Below, piece by piece: positions 1 to 13,068 of a stretch of 64,000 nt of DNA. The position numbers and the translations under genes were made by a program. Position 1 is the stretch's first letter; every line of letters begins with the position of its first letter. The DNA is from Variovorax davisae (GTDB lineage: Bacteria; Pseudomonadota; Gammaproteobacteria; Burkholderiales; Burkholderiaceae_C). Where the stretch lies: assembly GCF_030316845.1 (NCBI RefSeq), contig NZ_JASZYS010000001.1, positions 558,001 through 622,000 on the forward strand, in the 5' to 3' direction. The notes under the pieces are model-generated. The model was not told the DNA's origin, ran no database searches, and saw nothing but the letters and a program-made list of their open reading frames with translations.

Positions 1-219
1 TTCGATGAGCTCGCGGGCGACCGTGTCGCTGCGCGCGGCGACGAAGGCGTCGCCGCGCTCGCCGTACGGGGCATGGCCGGTGTCGGCGAAGTAGACGAAG
101 CGCTCGTGCGGCAGCGCCTCGCGCAGCGCGTTGAGGACGCTCAGGCCCCCGACGCCGCTGTCGAACACGCCGATCGGATCATCGGCGCGCGAAGAACCGT
201 CGACGGGCGCCAGGCTCAA
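1..219 (-). CDS. murI: Glutamate racemase, 5' end only (partial)
   Basis: Glutamate racemase makes D-glutamate for peptidoglycan in the cytoplasm. Only the first 73 codons are in the window; the gene runs off the left edge in frame. The translation holds the family's N-terminal signature [13 protein letters not shown], with the catalytic-loop Asp and Ser, followed by [13 protein letters not shown]. The best start is a TTG whose last two bases lie in the TGA stop of the upstream fumarase gene, so translation is probably coupled. No in-frame ATG lies upstream of the GVFDSG motif. Identity is firm from motifs; the exact start is less certain. Confidence 0.88.
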   Translation of the reverse strand, partial: MSLAPVDGSSRADDPIGVFDSGVGGLSVLNALREALPHERFVYFADTGHAPYGERGDAFVAARSDTVARELIE

Positions 220-1766
220 GCCGGTTCCAGCGTGATGGTCTTGAATTCGCCGCTGGCGATGCGCTTCTGCCACTCGGCCGGGCCGGTGATGTGGGCGCTG
301 GTGCCGCCGGCGTCGACCGCCACCGTCACCGGCATGTCGACCACGTCGAACTCGTAGATGGCTTCCATGCCGAGGTCGGCGAAGCCGACCACCTTGGCGG
401 TCTTGATCGCCTTGCTCACCAGGTAGGCGGCGCCGCCCACCGCCATCAGGTAGGCGCTCTGGTGCTTCTTGATGGCCTCGATCGCGACCGGGCCGCGCTC
501 GGCCTTGCCGATCATCGCGATCAGGCCGGTCTGGGCCAGCATCATCTCGGTGAAGCCGTCCATGCGGGTGGCGGTGGTCGGGCCGGCCGGACCGACCGCT
601 TCGTTGCCGACCGGGTCGACCGGGCCGACGTAATAGATCACGCGGTTGGTGAAGTCCACCGGCAGCTTCTCGCCCTTGGCCAGCATGTCGGAGATGCGCT
701 TGTGGGCGGCGTCGCGGCCGGTCAGCATCCTGCCGTTGAGCAGCAGGGTCTCGCCGGGCTTCCAGCTGGCGACCTCGGCCGGCGTCAGCTTGTCGAGGTC
801 GACCCGCTTGCTCTTGTTGTAGTCGGGCGCCCAGTCGATCTTCGGCCACAGGTCGAGCGAGGGCGCCTCGAGGTAGACCGGGCCCGAACCGTCGAGCACG
901 AAGTGGGCGTGGCGGGTGGCGGCGCAGTTCGGGATCATGGCCACCGGCTTGCTGGCGGCGTGCGTGGGGTACATCTGGATCTTGACGTCGAGCACGGTCG
1001 CCAGGCCGCCGAGGCCCTGGGCGCCGATGCCCAGCGCATTGACCTTCTCGTACAGCTCGATGCGCAGCGCCTCGACCTTGCTCAGCTCGGCGCCGGAGGC
1101 CTTCTTGGCCTGCAGCTCGTGCATGTCGAGATCGTCCATGAGGCTTTGCTTGGCCATCAGCGCGGCCTTCTCGGCGGTGCCGCCGATGCCGATGCCGAGC
1201 ATGCCGGGCGGGCACCAGCCGGCGCCCATGGTCGGCACGGTCTTGAGCACCCAGTCGACGATGCTGTCGCCGGGGTTGAGCATCGCCAGCTTGCTCTTGT
1301 TCTCGCTGCCGCCGCCCTTGGCCGCGACCGTGACCTCGACCGTGTTGCCGGGCACGATCTCGGTGAAGATCACGGCCGGCGTGTTGTCCTTGGTGTTCTT
1401 GCGGTCGAACTGCGGGTCGGCCACGACCGAGGCGCGCAGCGTGTTGTCCGGGTGGTTGTAGCCGCGGCGCACGCCTTCGTTGATGGCGTCGTCGAGGCTG
1501 CCGGTGAAGCCGCCCCAGCGCACGTCCATGCCGACCTTGAGGAAGACGTTGACGATGCCGGTGTCCTGGCAGATCGGCCGGTGGCCGGTCGCGCTCATCT
1601 TGCTGTTGGTCAGGATCTGCGCCATCGCGTCCTTGGCCGCCGGGCTCTGCTCGCGCTCGTAGGCGCGGGCCAGGTGGGCGATGTAGTCGGCCGGGTGGTA
1701 GTAGCTGATGTATTGCAGCGCGGCGGAAACCGACTCGATCAGGTCGGCTTGCTGAATGGTGGTCAT
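216..1766 (-). CDS. fumA: Fumarate hydratase class I (iron-sulfur)
   Basis: Reversible hydration of fumarate to malate in the TCA cycle, using a [4Fe-4S] cluster in the cytoplasm. The protein has 516 residues. Three cysteines in family context are visible: C66 (RPICQDTG), C185 (GWCPPGML) and C281 (PNCAATRH), the expected cluster ligands. The C-terminal lyase domain carries [11 protein letters not shown] and [16 protein letters not shown]. It overlaps murI downstream by 4 nt. A class II enzyme (fumC) lies about 4 kb away, so the organism has both an oxygen-sensitive and an oxygen-stable fumarase. The substrate could in principle be tartrate in related enzymes, but the single-chain form favours fumarase. 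Confidence 0.93.
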   Translation of the reverse strand: MTTIQQADLIESVSAALQYISYYHPADYIAHLARAYEREQSPAAKDAMAQILTNSKMSATGHRPICQDTGIVNVFLKVGMDVRWGGFTGSLDDAINEGVRRGYNHPDNTLRASVVADPQFDRKNTKDNTPAVIFTEIVPGNTVEVTVAAKGGGSENKSKLAMLNPGDSIVDWVLKTVPTMGAGWCPPGMLGIGIGGTAEKAALMAKQSLMDDLDMHELQAKKASGAELSKVEALRIELYEKVNALGIGAQGLGGLATVLDVKIQMYPTHAASKPVAMIPNCAATRHAHFVLDGSGPVYLEAPSLDLWPKIDWAPDYNKSKRVDLDKLTPAEVASWKPGETLLLNGRMLTGRDAAHKRISDMLAKGEKLPVDFTNRVIYYVGPVDPVGNEAVGPAGPTTATRMDGFTEMMLAQTGLIAMIGKAERGPVAIEAIKKHQSAYLMAVGGAAYLVSKAIKTAKVVGFADLGMEAIYEFDVVDMPVTVAVDAGGTSAHITGPAEWQKRIASGEFKTITLEPA

Positions 1767-1814
1767 GGTGGGGGAGATTCTCGTGAGTGGGGGACGCCCC
1801 GCGATTATCTCAGC

Positions 1815-1835
1815 CCGAAAAAACCCGCGCCGGGC
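1815..1835 (-). terminator. Rho-independent terminator after the betaine permease gene
   Basis: Directly after the minus-strand stop codon the sequence forms a short G+C stem (CCCG-gcg-CGGG) followed by six T. It would end the importer transcript just before the fumarase gene. The stem is only 4-5 bp, so the call is moderate. Confidence 0.5.
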
Positions 1836-3977
1836 CTAGCTCGCGGCGGCCAGCGCCTGCGCGATCCAGCCGTCGAACAGTTGCCGGTGAACCCGGATCC
1901 AGCCGTCGACGTGGCGCTCGATGTCGCGCTGCGAGCCGGCGCCCTGGCTCATGCGCAGGTTCTGCGCATTGATGTCGGCGATCGGCAGCTGCATGAGCTC
2001 GAACAGCTTGCCGGCGGCCGGATTCTTCTCGACGAAGGCCCGGTTCGCCACGATCTGCTCCTGGTTGGCCTGGAAGCCGTAGTTCCTGCCGTTGGCCAGC
2101 GCGGTATCGGCGTTGCCGCCCGGCGAGGACGAGAACGGCACCTGCAGCCAGACCACGTCGGTGCCCGGGCGCAGCACGGCGCTGACCCAATAGGGCGTCC
2201 AGGTGTAGTAGAGGACCGGCCGGCCCTGCTTGTAGCGGGCGATGGTGTCGGCCATCAGCGCGGCATAGCTGCCCTGCTTGTGGGTCACGCGGTCGCGCAG
2301 CTGGTAGGCCGCGAGGTGGTTCTCGATCGCCCCTTCGCAGCCCCAGCCCGGGTTGCAGCCGGTGAGGTCGGCCTTGCCGTCGCCGTCGGTGTCGAACAGC
2401 TTGGCGATCGCGGGGTCCTTCAGCTGCGCGATGTTGGTGATGTCGTACTGGTCGGCCGTCTTCTTGTCGATCAGGTAGCCCTGGACCGCGCCGTCGGCGT
2501 AGACCCCGCGGCGCCACAGCTTGGCGTCGCCGCCGCTGTTCTTGTAGAAGTCGGCGTGCAGCAGGTTCCAGTGGCTGGCCATGAAGGTGGCGTCGCCGTT
2601 GGCGATCGCCAGGTGCTCGGTGGCTGGCTCCAGGTCCTTCATCGGCTGCACGTCGTAGCCGAGCCGCTCCAGCGCCCGGGACACCAGCAGCGTCTGGAAG
2701 GCCTCTTCGGCGAGCGAGCTCTTGAGCGGCTGCACGCTGACGCCCTGGCCCGGCAGCGCGCCCGCATCGGCCCGGGGGGCAAGGCCGAGGCCCAGGACGA
2801 GCGCGAGCAGGGCCGTGGCCAGCAGCCCGTGCGCGGCGGCGGGCTCTCGCGCGCCGGGCGACGGGCGCACCAGGCGGTGCAGCAGGCGCAGCGCGAGGCC
2901 GGCCGGTCCGGTGTGCCACCAGCGGCGCCCGGCGCTGCGGCGCGAGCGGCCCATGGCCTGCGTCAGGCGGTCGAGCGAGATCGCCAGCAGCACGATGCCC
3001 AGGCCGCCGACGGTCGCCAGGCCCATGTCCAGCCGGCCGATGCCGCGCAGCACCATCTGGCCGAGGCCGCCGACCGCGATCATCGAGGCGATCACCACCA
3101 TCGACAGCGACAGCATCAGCGCCTGGTTGATGCCCGCCATGATCGAGGGCATCGCCAGCGGCAGCTTGACCTTGAGCAGCATCTGCCAGGGCGATGCGCC
3201 GTAGGCGCGGGCCGCCTCGACCAGGTCGGGCCGCACCTGGCGCAGGCCCAGGTTGGTCAGGCGCACCAGCGGCGCCAGCGCGAAGATGATGGTCACGATC
3301 ACGCCCGGCACGTTGCCGATGCCGAACAGCATCACCACCGGCACCAGGTAGACGAAGGCGGGCGTGGTCTGCATCGCATCGAGCACCGGGCGCATCAGGC
3401 GCTGGGCCCGGTCGCTGCTGGCCAGCAGCACGCCAAGCGGCAGGCCGAGCGCCAGGCAGAAGACCAGCGAGGTCAGCACCAGCGAGAGCGTGACCATGGC
3501 CTCGGACCAGATGCCCAGCAGCGCCACCAACAGCAGCGACACCGCGGTCCCGACGGCCAGCTTGCGGCCGGCGAACTGCCAGGCCAGCAGGCCGATCAGC
3601 GCGATCATGGCCAGCGGCGGCAGGCCGTTGAGCAGGCCCTCGACCCGGGTCAGCGTGCCGTCGATCGGCAGCCGCACGGTCTGGAAGAAGGGGCGGAAGT
3701 GCTCGACCACCCAGCCGAGCCCCTGGTTGATCCAGGACTCGACGGGCAGGGAGCCGTCCCAGAGGCGGTGCAGCTGGAAGCCGGTCGCCGCGGGGTCGGC
3801 CGAGCCGGCCAATTGCCGGGCGCTGTCGACGGGCGCGTCGAGCCAGGCGCTGGCCGACGCCGTGTCTGGGGGGGCGGACAGGGCGGCCCAGGGGTCGCCG
3901 GCCGTGGGCGGGGGCAGCGCCGTCACGGGATCGTTCAAGGTGGCCAGTTCGGAAGGCAGTGCGGTGTCGTTCATCAA
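1836..3977 (-). CDS. Fused permease/substrate-binding protein of a glycine betaine/choline ABC importer
   Basis: The 713-residue protein joins two parts that are separate in E. coli ProU. Roughly residues 100-340 are a ProW-type membrane domain with several hydrophobic helices and the EAA-loop region ([22 protein letters not shown] without a break in context). After a linker and another hydrophobic segment near 385-405, residues 410-713 are a ProX-type binding domain ([43 protein letters not shown]), which would sit in the periplasm tethered to the permease. It starts 16 nt after the ATPase gene. Substrate is probably glycine betaine, proline betaine or choline; the sequence alone does not choose. 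Fused receptors of this kind are known in the OpuBC/OpuAC-type families. Confidence 0.88.
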   Translation of the reverse strand: MMNDTALPSELATLNDPVTALPPPTAGDPWAALSAPPDTASASAWLDAPVDSARQLAGSADPAATGFQLHRLWDGSLPVESWINQGLGWVVEHFRPFFQTVRLPIDGTLTRVEGLLNGLPPLAMIALIGLLAWQFAGRKLAVGTAVSLLLVALLGIWSEAMVTLSLVLTSLVFCLALGLPLGVLLASSDRAQRLMRPVLDAMQTTPAFVYLVPVVMLFGIGNVPGVIVTIIFALAPLVRLTNLGLRQVRPDLVEAARAYGASPWQMLLKVKLPLAMPSIMAGINQALMLSLSMVVIASMIAVGGLGQMVLRGIGRLDMGLATVGGLGIVLLAISLDRLTQAMGRSRRSAGRRWWHTGPAGLALRLLHRLVRPSPGAREPAAAHGLLATALLALVLGLGLAPRADAGALPGQGVSVQPLKSSLAEEAFQTLLVSRALERLGYDVQPMKDLEPATEHLAIANGDATFMASHWNLLHADFYKNSGGDAKLWRRGVYADGAVQGYLIDKKTADQYDITNIAQLKDPAIAKLFDTDGDGKADLTGCNPGWGCEGAIENHLAAYQLRDRVTHKQGSYAALMADTIARYKQGRPVLYYTWTPYWVSAVLRPGTDVVWLQVPFSSSPGGNADTALANGRNYGFQANQEQIVANRAFVEKNPAAGKLFELMQLPIADINAQNLRMSQGAGSQRDIERHVDGWIRVHRQLFDGWIAQALAAAS

Positions 3978-3993
3978 GGGGTCCTTCGCAAAG

Positions 3994-5253
3994 TCAGTGC
4001 GCTGCGGCGGTTTCGGGCGTGCGGGCAGCCGGCCGGGTGGCCGCGGCCTCGATCGGCGGCGTGTCGCGGTCGAGGAACTTCAGCAAGGTGGTCTTGCTGA
4101 TCGCGCCGCAGAAGCGGCCGTCGCCGGCCACCACCGGCACGGCGCAGGGCGCCTGCGCCACCTGGCCGAACAAACCGGCCACCGGCGCGTCGGCGGCGAT
4201 CGGCGCCAGCCCGTCCACGAACGCGTGCTGCAGGCCGAGCGGGCCCGAATGGCCGTCGAGCGCCGCGCGCAGCGTGTCGGCCGAGACCGTGCCCAGGTAG
4301 CGCCGGGTCGGGCTGACGACGTAGGCGAACTCGCGGTCCTGGTCCTCGATCGTCTTCAGCGCGGCGCGGGCGCCCCGGTCGCTGTGCTCGCAGACCACGG
4401 TCAGCGACTGGCGGGCGATGTCCGCGGCCTTGAAGACCGCCGCGGCATCGACGCCGCGCACGAAGCTGCGCACGTAGTCGTCGGCCGGACTGCGCAGGAT
4501 CTCGTCGGGCGTGCCGACCTGGATCACCTGGCCGTCCTTCATGATCGCGATGCGGTCGCCGATGCGCATCGCCTCGTCGAGGTCGTGCGAGATGAAGACG
4601 ATGGTGCGGCGCTGCTGCTGCTGCAGCCTCAGCAACTCGGACTGCATCTCGGTGCGGATGATCGGGTCGAGCGCCGAGAATGCCTCGTCCATCAGCAGGA
4701 TCGACGGATCGGCGGCCAGCGCGCGCGCCAGCCCGACGCGCTGCTGCATGCCGCCGGAGAGTTCGTCGGGGTAGCTGTCGCCCCAGCCGGCCAGGCCCAC
4801 CTGGGCCAGCGCCTGGTCGGCCTGTTCGAGCCGCTGCTTCCTGCCGGCGCCGGCCAGTTCCAGCCCGAAGGCGGTGTTCTCGCGCACCGTCATGTGCGGC
4901 ATCAGCGCGAAGGACTGGAACACCATGCTGATGTCCTTGCGGCGCAGCGCCCGCAGCCTGGCATCCGAATGCTGGTTGATGTCGGCGCCATCGATCACGA
5001 TGCGCCCGGCGGTCGGCTCGATCAGCCGGTTGAGCAGGCGCACCAGCGTCGACTTGCCGGAGCCCGAGAGGCCCATGATGACGAAGATCTCGCCGGCCTG
5101 GATCTCGAAGGTGGCGTCGAACACGCCGATCGACTGGCCGGTGCGCGCCAGGATCTCTTTCTTGGAAAAGCCTTGGTGGACCAGGTCCAGGGCCTGTTGC
5201 GGCGCGTCGCCGAAGACCTTGAAGACGTGGTCGATCAGAATTGCTTTGGCCAT
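3994..5253 (-). CDS. proV: Glycine betaine/choline ABC importer ATPase with CBS domains
   Basis: ATP-binding subunit of the quaternary-amine importer. The 419-residue protein has Walker [10 protein letters not shown] (61-69), signature [10 protein letters not shown], Walker [15 protein letters not shown], and a C-terminal part of about 130 residues resembling the CBS pair of ProV/OpuA, which senses ionic strength in OpuA. I chose the ATG at 5253 because AAAGGAG stands 8 nt upstream; the frame stays open 297 nt further, but that stretch has no homology and lies in the leader. It pairs with the fused permease/receptor 16 nt downstream. Regulation probably comes from the promoter and dyad at 5550-5613. 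Confidence 0.9.
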   Translation of the reverse strand: MAKAILIDHVFKVFGDAPQQALDLVHQGFSKKEILARTGQSIGVFDATFEIQAGEIFVIMGLSGSGKSTLVRLLNRLIEPTAGRIVIDGADINQHSDARLRALRRKDISMVFQSFALMPHMTVRENTAFGLELAGAGRKQRLEQADQALAQVGLAGWGDSYPDELSGGMQQRVGLARALAADPSILLMDEAFSALDPIIRTEMQSELLRLQQQQRRTIVFISHDLDEAMRIGDRIAIMKDGQVIQVGTPDEILRSPADDYVRSFVRGVDAAAVFKAADIARQSLTVVCEHSDRGARAALKTIEDQDREFAYVVSPTRRYLGTVSADTLRAALDGHSGPLGLQHAFVDGLAPIAADAPVAGLFGQVAQAPCAVPVVAGDGRFCGAISKTTLLKFLDRDTPPIEAAATRPAARTPETAAAH

Positions 5254-5549
5254 GGGCCGGGCTCCTTTCGTGCAGGCCACGCCGTCGGCCGATCGGGCCG
5301 CCCGGACGCGCAGGCGGCGGTCCGGCAAGCCCCGAGGGCTGCCGACAGGCACTGAAGACGACTTGGCGACGAACCAGTGCCCGCCGGAGGCTTCATTCGC
5401 AGGGCAGCGGGCCTGGTCGAGGGGCGCCGCCTGGATGAGCGAGACGTGGCAGTGGGGCCGGAACGTTCCGGCCGATTTGCCGGGCGCGGGACCCGGCGGC
5501 GAGAACCTGCACCGCGACGGGATTCGGGATCCGCGAGTAGTGCAGGGCA

Positions 5550-5568
5550 ATCAACATGACTTGTTGAT
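5550..5568. promoter_or_regulatory. Operator-like inverted repeat in the proV leader
   Basis: Perfect 7-bp arms with a 5-nt centre, atcaaca-tgact-tgttgat. It lies about +9 to +27 relative to the start of transcription predicted from the promoter at 5584-5613, a position where a bound repressor would block the polymerase. The regulator is unknown: no TetR or GntR gene lies next to it. Confidence 0.5.
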
Positions 5569-5583
5569 CGTCTGAGAGGTTGG

Positions 5584-5613
5584 ATTATAACTTTCCGGTA
5601 TGACGGTTGTCAA
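5584..5613 (-). promoter_or_regulatory. Consensus sigma-70 promoter for the betaine importer
   Basis: On the minus strand TTGACA (5608-5613) and TATAAT (5584-5589), both perfect consensus, are separated by 18 nt. The predicted start near 5577 gives a 5' leader of about 320 nt before the proV ATG. The gene-free stretch 5254-5714 (461 nt) thus holds this promoter, the dyad at 5550-5568, the long leader and, on the plus strand, the unlocated fumC promoter. I could not match the leader to a known riboswitch class. Confidence 0.75.
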
Positions 5614-5714
5614 GGCGGAGGCAGGCAAATGAGAGCCATTCTTGTTTGCGACGATACTCGGTGCAGATCCCGGTCCGCCGGGCGTACCCTCCCATCCGAA
5701 CTCCGGAGCCATCC

Positions 5715-7112
<1,398 letters not shown>

Positions 7113-7130
7113 CCCGGCCGGCGGCGCGCG

Positions 7131-7748
7131 TCAGTGCGCGTCGTCCGGCGCCCGGTACATCAGCTTGTCGGTGTAGGCGATCGCCATCGCCGACAGCAAG
7201 AAGGTGATGTGGATCGCGGTCTGCGCGATCAGCACCCGGTCGGTGTAGTTGTCGGCGTTGATGAAGGTCTTGAGCAGGTGGATCGAGCTGATGCCGATGA
7301 TCGCGGTCGCCAGCTTGACCTTCAGCACCGAGGCGTTGACGTGGCTGAGCCATTCGGGCTGGTCGCGATGGCCCTCGAGGTTCATGCGGCTGACGAAGGT
7401 CTCGTAGCCGCCGACGATCACCATGATCAGCAGGTTGGAGATCATGACGACGTCGATCAGCGCCAGCACCACCAGCATGATCACGGTCTCGTTGAGCGTC
7501 GTGACCGGTGCCGCGGTCTTGTAGCCGATGCTCGTGATCAGCGACTCCAGCGCATCCTTGCTGCCGAATGCGGCCTCGACCAGGTGCGTCAGCTCGACCA
7601 GGAAATGCATCACGTAGACGGCCTGCGCCACGATCAGGCCGAGGTACAGCGGCAGCTGCAGCCAACGGCTGGCGAAGATCAGGTTGGGCAGCGGACGCAG
7701 CGGCGAGACCTTGCCGGTCCGGGGAAGGAGAGGATCGTCGTTTGACAT
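7131..7748 (-). CDS. yqhA: YqhA family inner-membrane protein (UPF0114/TIGR00645)
   Basis: Conserved membrane protein of unknown function. The 205-residue product has three to four hydrophobic segments (about 24-50, 78-106, 150-170, 178-195) and the family stretches SRWLQLPLYLGLI and GGYETFVSRM. The ATG at 7748 gives a short soluble N-terminus; the open frame upstream lacks similarity. It is convergent with fumC and divergent from acs; the 165-nt region between it and acs should hold both promoters, though I see no clear consensus in it. No biochemical role can be claimed from sequence. Confidence 0.85.
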   Translation of the reverse strand: MSNDDPLLPRTGKVSPLRPLPNLIFASRWLQLPLYLGLIVAQAVYVMHFLVELTHLVEAAFGSKDALESLITSIGYKTAAPVTTLNETVIMLVVLALIDVVMISNLLIMVIVGGYETFVSRMNLEGHRDQPEWLSHVNASVLKVKLATAIIGISSIHLLKTFINADNYTDRVLIAQTAIHITFLLSAMAIAYTDKLMYRAPDDAH

Positions 7749-7913
7749 CGAAAGGTTTCGGTGAACTTGCGAACAGCTGTAAAACGGCGATTCTAGGGGC
7801 GGCCCGTGACCGCGCGGTGCAATGCCCCGTGTCGTTAACATGGCCCGTCAGTCGTCCGTAAGTGCGGAATCCGACATTACGACCCGTCATCACGTTTGGT
7901 ACAGGAGACAAGA

Positions 7914-9911
<1,998 letters not shown>

Positions 9912-9954
9912 GCGGGGGGGCGCTGCCAGCGGATCAACTTCAGGGAAAAACACA

Positions 9955-10461
9955 ATGGGCTTGAGAACTGCCGTCTTGCTGATCGTGGTGCTGCTGATCG
10001 CAGCGCTGGCGGCGTTGAACTGGGGCACGATCGCAACGCCCACCCTGATCTCGATCGGCTTCATGCAGGTCACTGCGCCGCTGGGCCTGATCATGTTGGG
10101 CCTGACGGCGCTGCTCGGCATCTTCTTCGTGGCCTACGTGGTCTACCTGCAAAGCTCGATCCTGATGGAGACGCGCCGCCACACCAAGGAAATGCAGGCC
10201 CAGCGCGACCTCGCGGACAAGGCCGAGGCCTCGCGCTTCACCGAGCTGCGCAGCTTCCTCGAAACCCAGGAAAACGTTCACATGGCGCGCAATGCCGAGC
10301 GGCATGCGGCCTTGCTGGCGCGCATCGAACAGGTGGAGACGGCGGCCCGGCAGCGCGCCGACCAGTCCGAGAACACCATCGCGGCGCACATCGGGCAACT
10401 CGAGGATCGCCTGGAGCGGCGCCCGGCACCGACGCCGGCCGCGATGCCGCCGGCGGTCTGA
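9955..10461 (+). CDS. LapA-like membrane protein, unknown function
   Basis: 168 residues. Two hydrophobic helices (about 5-25 and 40-64) separated by a short loop match the LapA/DUF1049 layout. They are followed by a long charged, probably coiled-coil cytoplasmic part (80-150) and a Pro/Ala-rich tail. GGGAAA lies nine bases before the ATG. The C-terminal coiled coil is longer than in E. coli LapA, so orthology is not claimed. It lies 43 nt after acs and could share its transcript; a functional link is not evident. Confidence 0.75.
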   Translation: MGLRTAVLLIVVLLIAALAALNWGTIATPTLISIGFMQVTAPLGLIMLGLTALLGIFFVAYVVYLQSSILMETRRHTKEMQAQRDLADKAEASRFTELRSFLETQENVHMARNAERHAALLARIEQVETAARQRADQSENTIAAHIGQLEDRLERRPAPTPAAMPPAV

Positions 10462-10480
10462 GCCGGCGCGGGGCCCGTGG

Positions 10481-10786
10481 CTACTTGGTCGACAGCACCC
10501 AGGCCGCGAGCTTCTTCGCGTCGGCTTCGCTGACCTGGTTGTTGGCCGGCATCGGCACCGGACCCCAGACGCCCGCGCCGCCCTTCATGATCTTGGTCGC
10601 CAGCAGGTCGGCGGCGCCCTTGTCGTCCTTGTATTTCGCGGCCACGTCCTTGAACGAGGGGCCCAGCACCTTGCGATCGACCGCGTGGCAGCTCATGCAG
10701 TTCTTCGACGTCGCCAACGCCAGGTCGGCGAAGGCGGGCGCGGCGCAGGCCAGGCCGGCCGCAACGAACAGGAGCGCTTTTTTCAT
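10481..10786 (-). CDS. Small periplasmic cytochrome c (c551/c552 type)
   Basis: Monohaem electron carrier of 101 residues. A signal peptide ends at AFA-20. The haem motif is C30-MS-C33-H34, and the distal Met ligand is in PVPMPANNQ (M79), as in class I c551 cytochromes. It would shuttle electrons in the periplasm between a bc1 complex and terminal oxidases or nitrite reductase, but no partner genes are nearby. The ATG codes for the typical MKKALLFVAA leader. Confidence 0.9.
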   Translation of the reverse strand: MKKALLFVAAGLACAAPAFADLALATSKNCMSCHAVDRKVLGPSFKDVAAKYKDDKGAADLLATKIMKGGAGVWGPVPMPANNQVSEADAKKLAAWVLSTK

Positions 10787-10891
10787 GGGTGACCGATGCG
10801 TGGGTGCGTTAAAGTTGTATCAACGCGATTGTAGGCAGGGCGGTGCACCGTCCTTGCGCGTCGTGTCCCTGACTCAACGGAGAAGTTCGCG

Positions 10892-11146
10892 ATGTGGTTT
10901 CTGATGCTGGGCCTGCTGGGTGTGGCGCTCAAGTTCCTCGAGATCGGCCCCGTCGCCACCTGGAGCTGGTGGGTGGTGCTGATTCCCTTCGCGCTCGCGA
11001 TCGCCTGGTGGGCCTGGGCCGATGCCTCGGGCTACACCAAGCGCAAGGTGGTCGAGAAGGAGAACCAGCGGCGCCAGGACCGCATCGACCGGCAGCGCAG
11101 CAACCTCGGCATGCTCACCAGCCGCTCCAACCGCAAGCGGCGCTGA
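10892..11146 (+). CDS. Trp-rich small membrane protein (TIGR04438-like)
   Basis: 84 residues, with seven tryptophans, most in the membrane part (VATWSWWVVL, IAWWAWADASGY). Two short hydrophobic helices are followed by a strongly basic tail rich in Arg and Lys. This layout matches a small-protein family found in Burkholderiales whose function is unknown. CGGAG lies ten bases before the ATG. It stands alone between the cytochrome gene and ilvD. Confidence 0.8.
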   Translation: MWFLMLGLLGVALKFLEIGPVATWSWWVVLIPFALAIAWWAWADASGYTKRKVVEKENQRRQDRIDRQRSNLGMLTSRSNRKRR

Positions 11147-11191
11147 GGAGACAGGCGCCTCCAACGCGCTCTTCGCCAGAAACACCGCGGA

Positions 11192-11274
11192 ACCGGCTTT
11201 GCCGGGCCGCTGGGGTTGCCCCCGGTAGGGGGTGGGCGCCCGGACACGCAGTGCCGGGCAACCTGGGGGCGAGC
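11192..11274. repeat. GC-rich intergenic element, copy 1
   Basis: A modular stretch: gccgggccgc, an inverted run of C and G (tgcccccggtaggggg), then cggacacgcagtgccg and a G-rich end. The same order of modules recurs at 25194-25262. Such elements are dispersed between genes in Comamonadaceae; here it lies between two converging genes, where a fold-back could act in termination. Copies are similar, not identical. Confidence 0.5.
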
Positions 11275-12969
11275 TCAGTACTTGTCGAGCACCGCGCCGG
11301 AGCTCGCGCTCGAGGCATTGAAGGCGAACTTCGCCTGCACCCCTCGCGTGTAGCGCGGCGCCGGTGCCTTCCAGCCTTCGCGCCGCTTGGCGATCTCGGC
11401 TTCCGGCACGTTGAGTTCGAGCTTCAGCTCATGGGCGTCGATCGTGATCGAGTCGCCTTCGTTGACGAAGGCGATGGTGCCGCCGGCCGCCGCTTCGGGC
11501 GCCACGTGGCCGACCACCATGCCCCAGGTGCCGCCCGAGAAGCGGCCGTCGGTGATCAGGCCCACGCTTTCGCCGAGGCCGGCGCCGATCAGCGCGCCGG
11601 TCGGCGCCAGCATCTCGGGCATGCCCGGGCCGCCCTTGGGGCCCAGGTAGCGCAGCACCATCACGTCGCCGGCCTTGATCTTGCCCGCGAGGATCGCCGC
11701 CAGGGCCGACTGCTCGTCGTCGAAGACGCGCGCCGGGCCGGTGATGACCGGGTTCTTGAGGCCGGTGATCTTGGCCACCGCGCCTTCGGGCGACAGGTTG
11801 CCCTTGAGGATCGCGAGGTGGCCTTCGGCGTACATCGGGTTGCCGATCGGGCGGATCACGTCCTGGTCGGCGCGCGGCTGGTCGGGCACGTCATTCAGCA
11901 CGTCGGCGATGGTCTGGCCGCTGATCGTCAGGCAGTCGCCGTGCAGCAGGCCGGCGTTGAGCAGCACCTTCATGACCTGCGGGATGCCGCCGGCCTGGTG
12001 CAGGTCGACCGCCAGGTACTTGCCGCTGGGCTTCAGGTCGCACAGCACCGGCACCTTCTTGCGCATGCGCTCGAAGTCGTCGATCGACCAGTCCACGCCG
12101 GCCGCATGGGCGATCGCCAGAAAATGCAGCACCGCATTGGTCGAGCCCCCGGTGGCCATGATGACGGCCACCGCGTTCTCGATCGCCTTCTTGGTGACGA
12201 TGTCACGCGGCTTGATGTCCTTCTTGATCGCCTCGATCAGCACCTTGGCCGATTCCTTGGCCGAGTTGGCCTTCTCGTCGTGCGGGTTGGCCATGGTCGA
12301 GGAGTAGGGCAGCGAGATGCCCAGCGCCTCGAAGGCCGAGCTCATGGTGTTGGCCGTGTACATGCCGCCACAGGAGCCGGTGCCGGGGATGGCGCGCATC
12401 TCGATCTCGCGCAGGTCCTCGTCGCTGAGGTTGCCGGCGGCGTTCTGGCCGACCGCCTCGAACACGCTCACGATGTTCAGGTCCTGGCCCTTGTACCGGC
12501 CCGGCAGGATGGTGCCGCCGTAGACGTAGATTGCCGGCACGTTGGCGCGCAGCATGCCCATCAGGCCGCCGGGCATGTTCTTGTCGCAGCCGCCGACCAC
12601 CAGCACGCCGTCCATCCACTGGCCGCCGACGCAGGTCTCGATGCAGTCGGAGATCACTTCGCGGCTGACCAGCGAGTACTTCATGCCCTCGGTGCCCATC
12701 GCCATGCCGTCCGAGATGGTGGGCGTGCCGAACACCTGCGCGTTGCCGCCGGCTTCCTCGATGCCTTCGATGGCGGCATCGGCCAGCTTCTGCAGGCCCG
12801 AGTTGCAGGGGGTGATGGTGCTGTGCCCGTTGGCGACGCCGACCATCGGCTTCTTGAAGTCGCCCTCCTGGTAGCCCATGGCGTAGAACATCGAGCGGTT
12901 CGGCGCCCGGCTCTTGCCTTCGACGATGTTGGCGCTGCGGCGGTTGATCTGGATCGGTTTCGTGTCCAT
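11275..12969 (-). CDS. ilvD: Dihydroxy-acid dehydratase
   Basis: Third step of valine/isoleucine synthesis: dehydration of dihydroxy acids to 2-keto acids. 564 residues. Cluster ligands C55 (TPCNSGLQ), C128 (GGCDKNMPG) and C200 ([11 protein letters not shown]) are visible and fit the [2Fe-2S] type of enzyme; [20 protein letters not shown] is near the C-terminus. I start at the ATG at 12969 ([15 protein letters not shown]), the normal N-terminus; the frame runs 63 nt further up across the intergenic dyads. It is divergent from a LysR gene, with 97 nt between, a common sign of control by that regulator. Confidence 0.95.
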   Translation of the reverse strand: MDTKPIQINRRSANIVEGKSRAPNRSMFYAMGYQEGDFKKPMVGVANGHSTITPCNSGLQKLADAAIEGIEEAGGNAQVFGTPTISDGMAMGTEGMKYSLVSREVISDCIETCVGGQWMDGVLVVGGCDKNMPGGLMGMLRANVPAIYVYGGTILPGRYKGQDLNIVSVFEAVGQNAAGNLSDEDLREIEMRAIPGTGSCGGMYTANTMSSAFEALGISLPYSSTMANPHDEKANSAKESAKVLIEAIKKDIKPRDIVTKKAIENAVAVIMATGGSTNAVLHFLAIAHAAGVDWSIDDFERMRKKVPVLCDLKPSGKYLAVDLHQAGGIPQVMKVLLNAGLLHGDCLTISGQTIADVLNDVPDQPRADQDVIRPIGNPMYAEGHLAILKGNLSPEGAVAKITGLKNPVITGPARVFDDEQSALAAILAGKIKAGDVMVLRYLGPKGGPGMPEMLAPTGALIGAGLGESVGLITDGRFSGGTWGMVVGHVAPEAAAGGTIAFVNEGDSITIDAHELKLELNVPEAEIAKRREGWKAPAPRYTRGVQAKFAFNASSASSGAVLDKY

Positions 12970-13021
12970 CGGGGTTCTCGCGTTCGTGATCGGGGGACGC
13001 CAAGTATCGGACGATTGATTG

Positions 13022-13033
13022 ATTGGTTCCAAT
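13022..13033. promoter_or_regulatory. Dyad in the ilvD-lysR intergenic region
   Basis: attgg-tt-ccaat, 5-bp arms, 53 nt before the ilvD ATG and 34 nt before the lysR ATG. Candidate LysR-type binding site by position; not proven. Confidence 0.35.
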
Positions 13034-13053
13034 CCTATTTCATGGGGTCATTG

Positions 13054-13068
13054 ATATGCTCGGCATAT
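13054..13068. promoter_or_regulatory. Perfect dyad overlapping the lysR start codon
   Basis: atatgc-tcg-gcatat, 6-bp arms, whose right arm includes the first two bases of the lysR ATG. A bound protein here would block lysR transcription or initiation, so it fits autoregulation. Confidence 0.4.

Noticed and set aside
291..4100. Very long open frame (over 1,200 codons) on the plus strand, antisense to fumA and the betaine permease
   Set aside because: Translation is extremely rich in Arg, Gly, His and Ala with no domain; typical antisense shadow of high-GC genes.
5254..5550. Upstream extension of the proV frame as an N-terminal domain
   Set aside because: Good ribosome-binding site stands at ATG 5253; the extension lacks family similarity and would begin inside the dyad after the predicted transcription start.
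5254..5577. Known riboswitch in the long proV leader
   Set aside because: I looked for cobalamin, TPP, SAM, glycine and guanidine core motifs and found none; only the length is suggestive.
7896..7913. TTG start of acs 18 nt upstream
   Set aside because: It would bury the AGGAG ribosome-binding site in the coding part; ATG 7914 has correct spacing.
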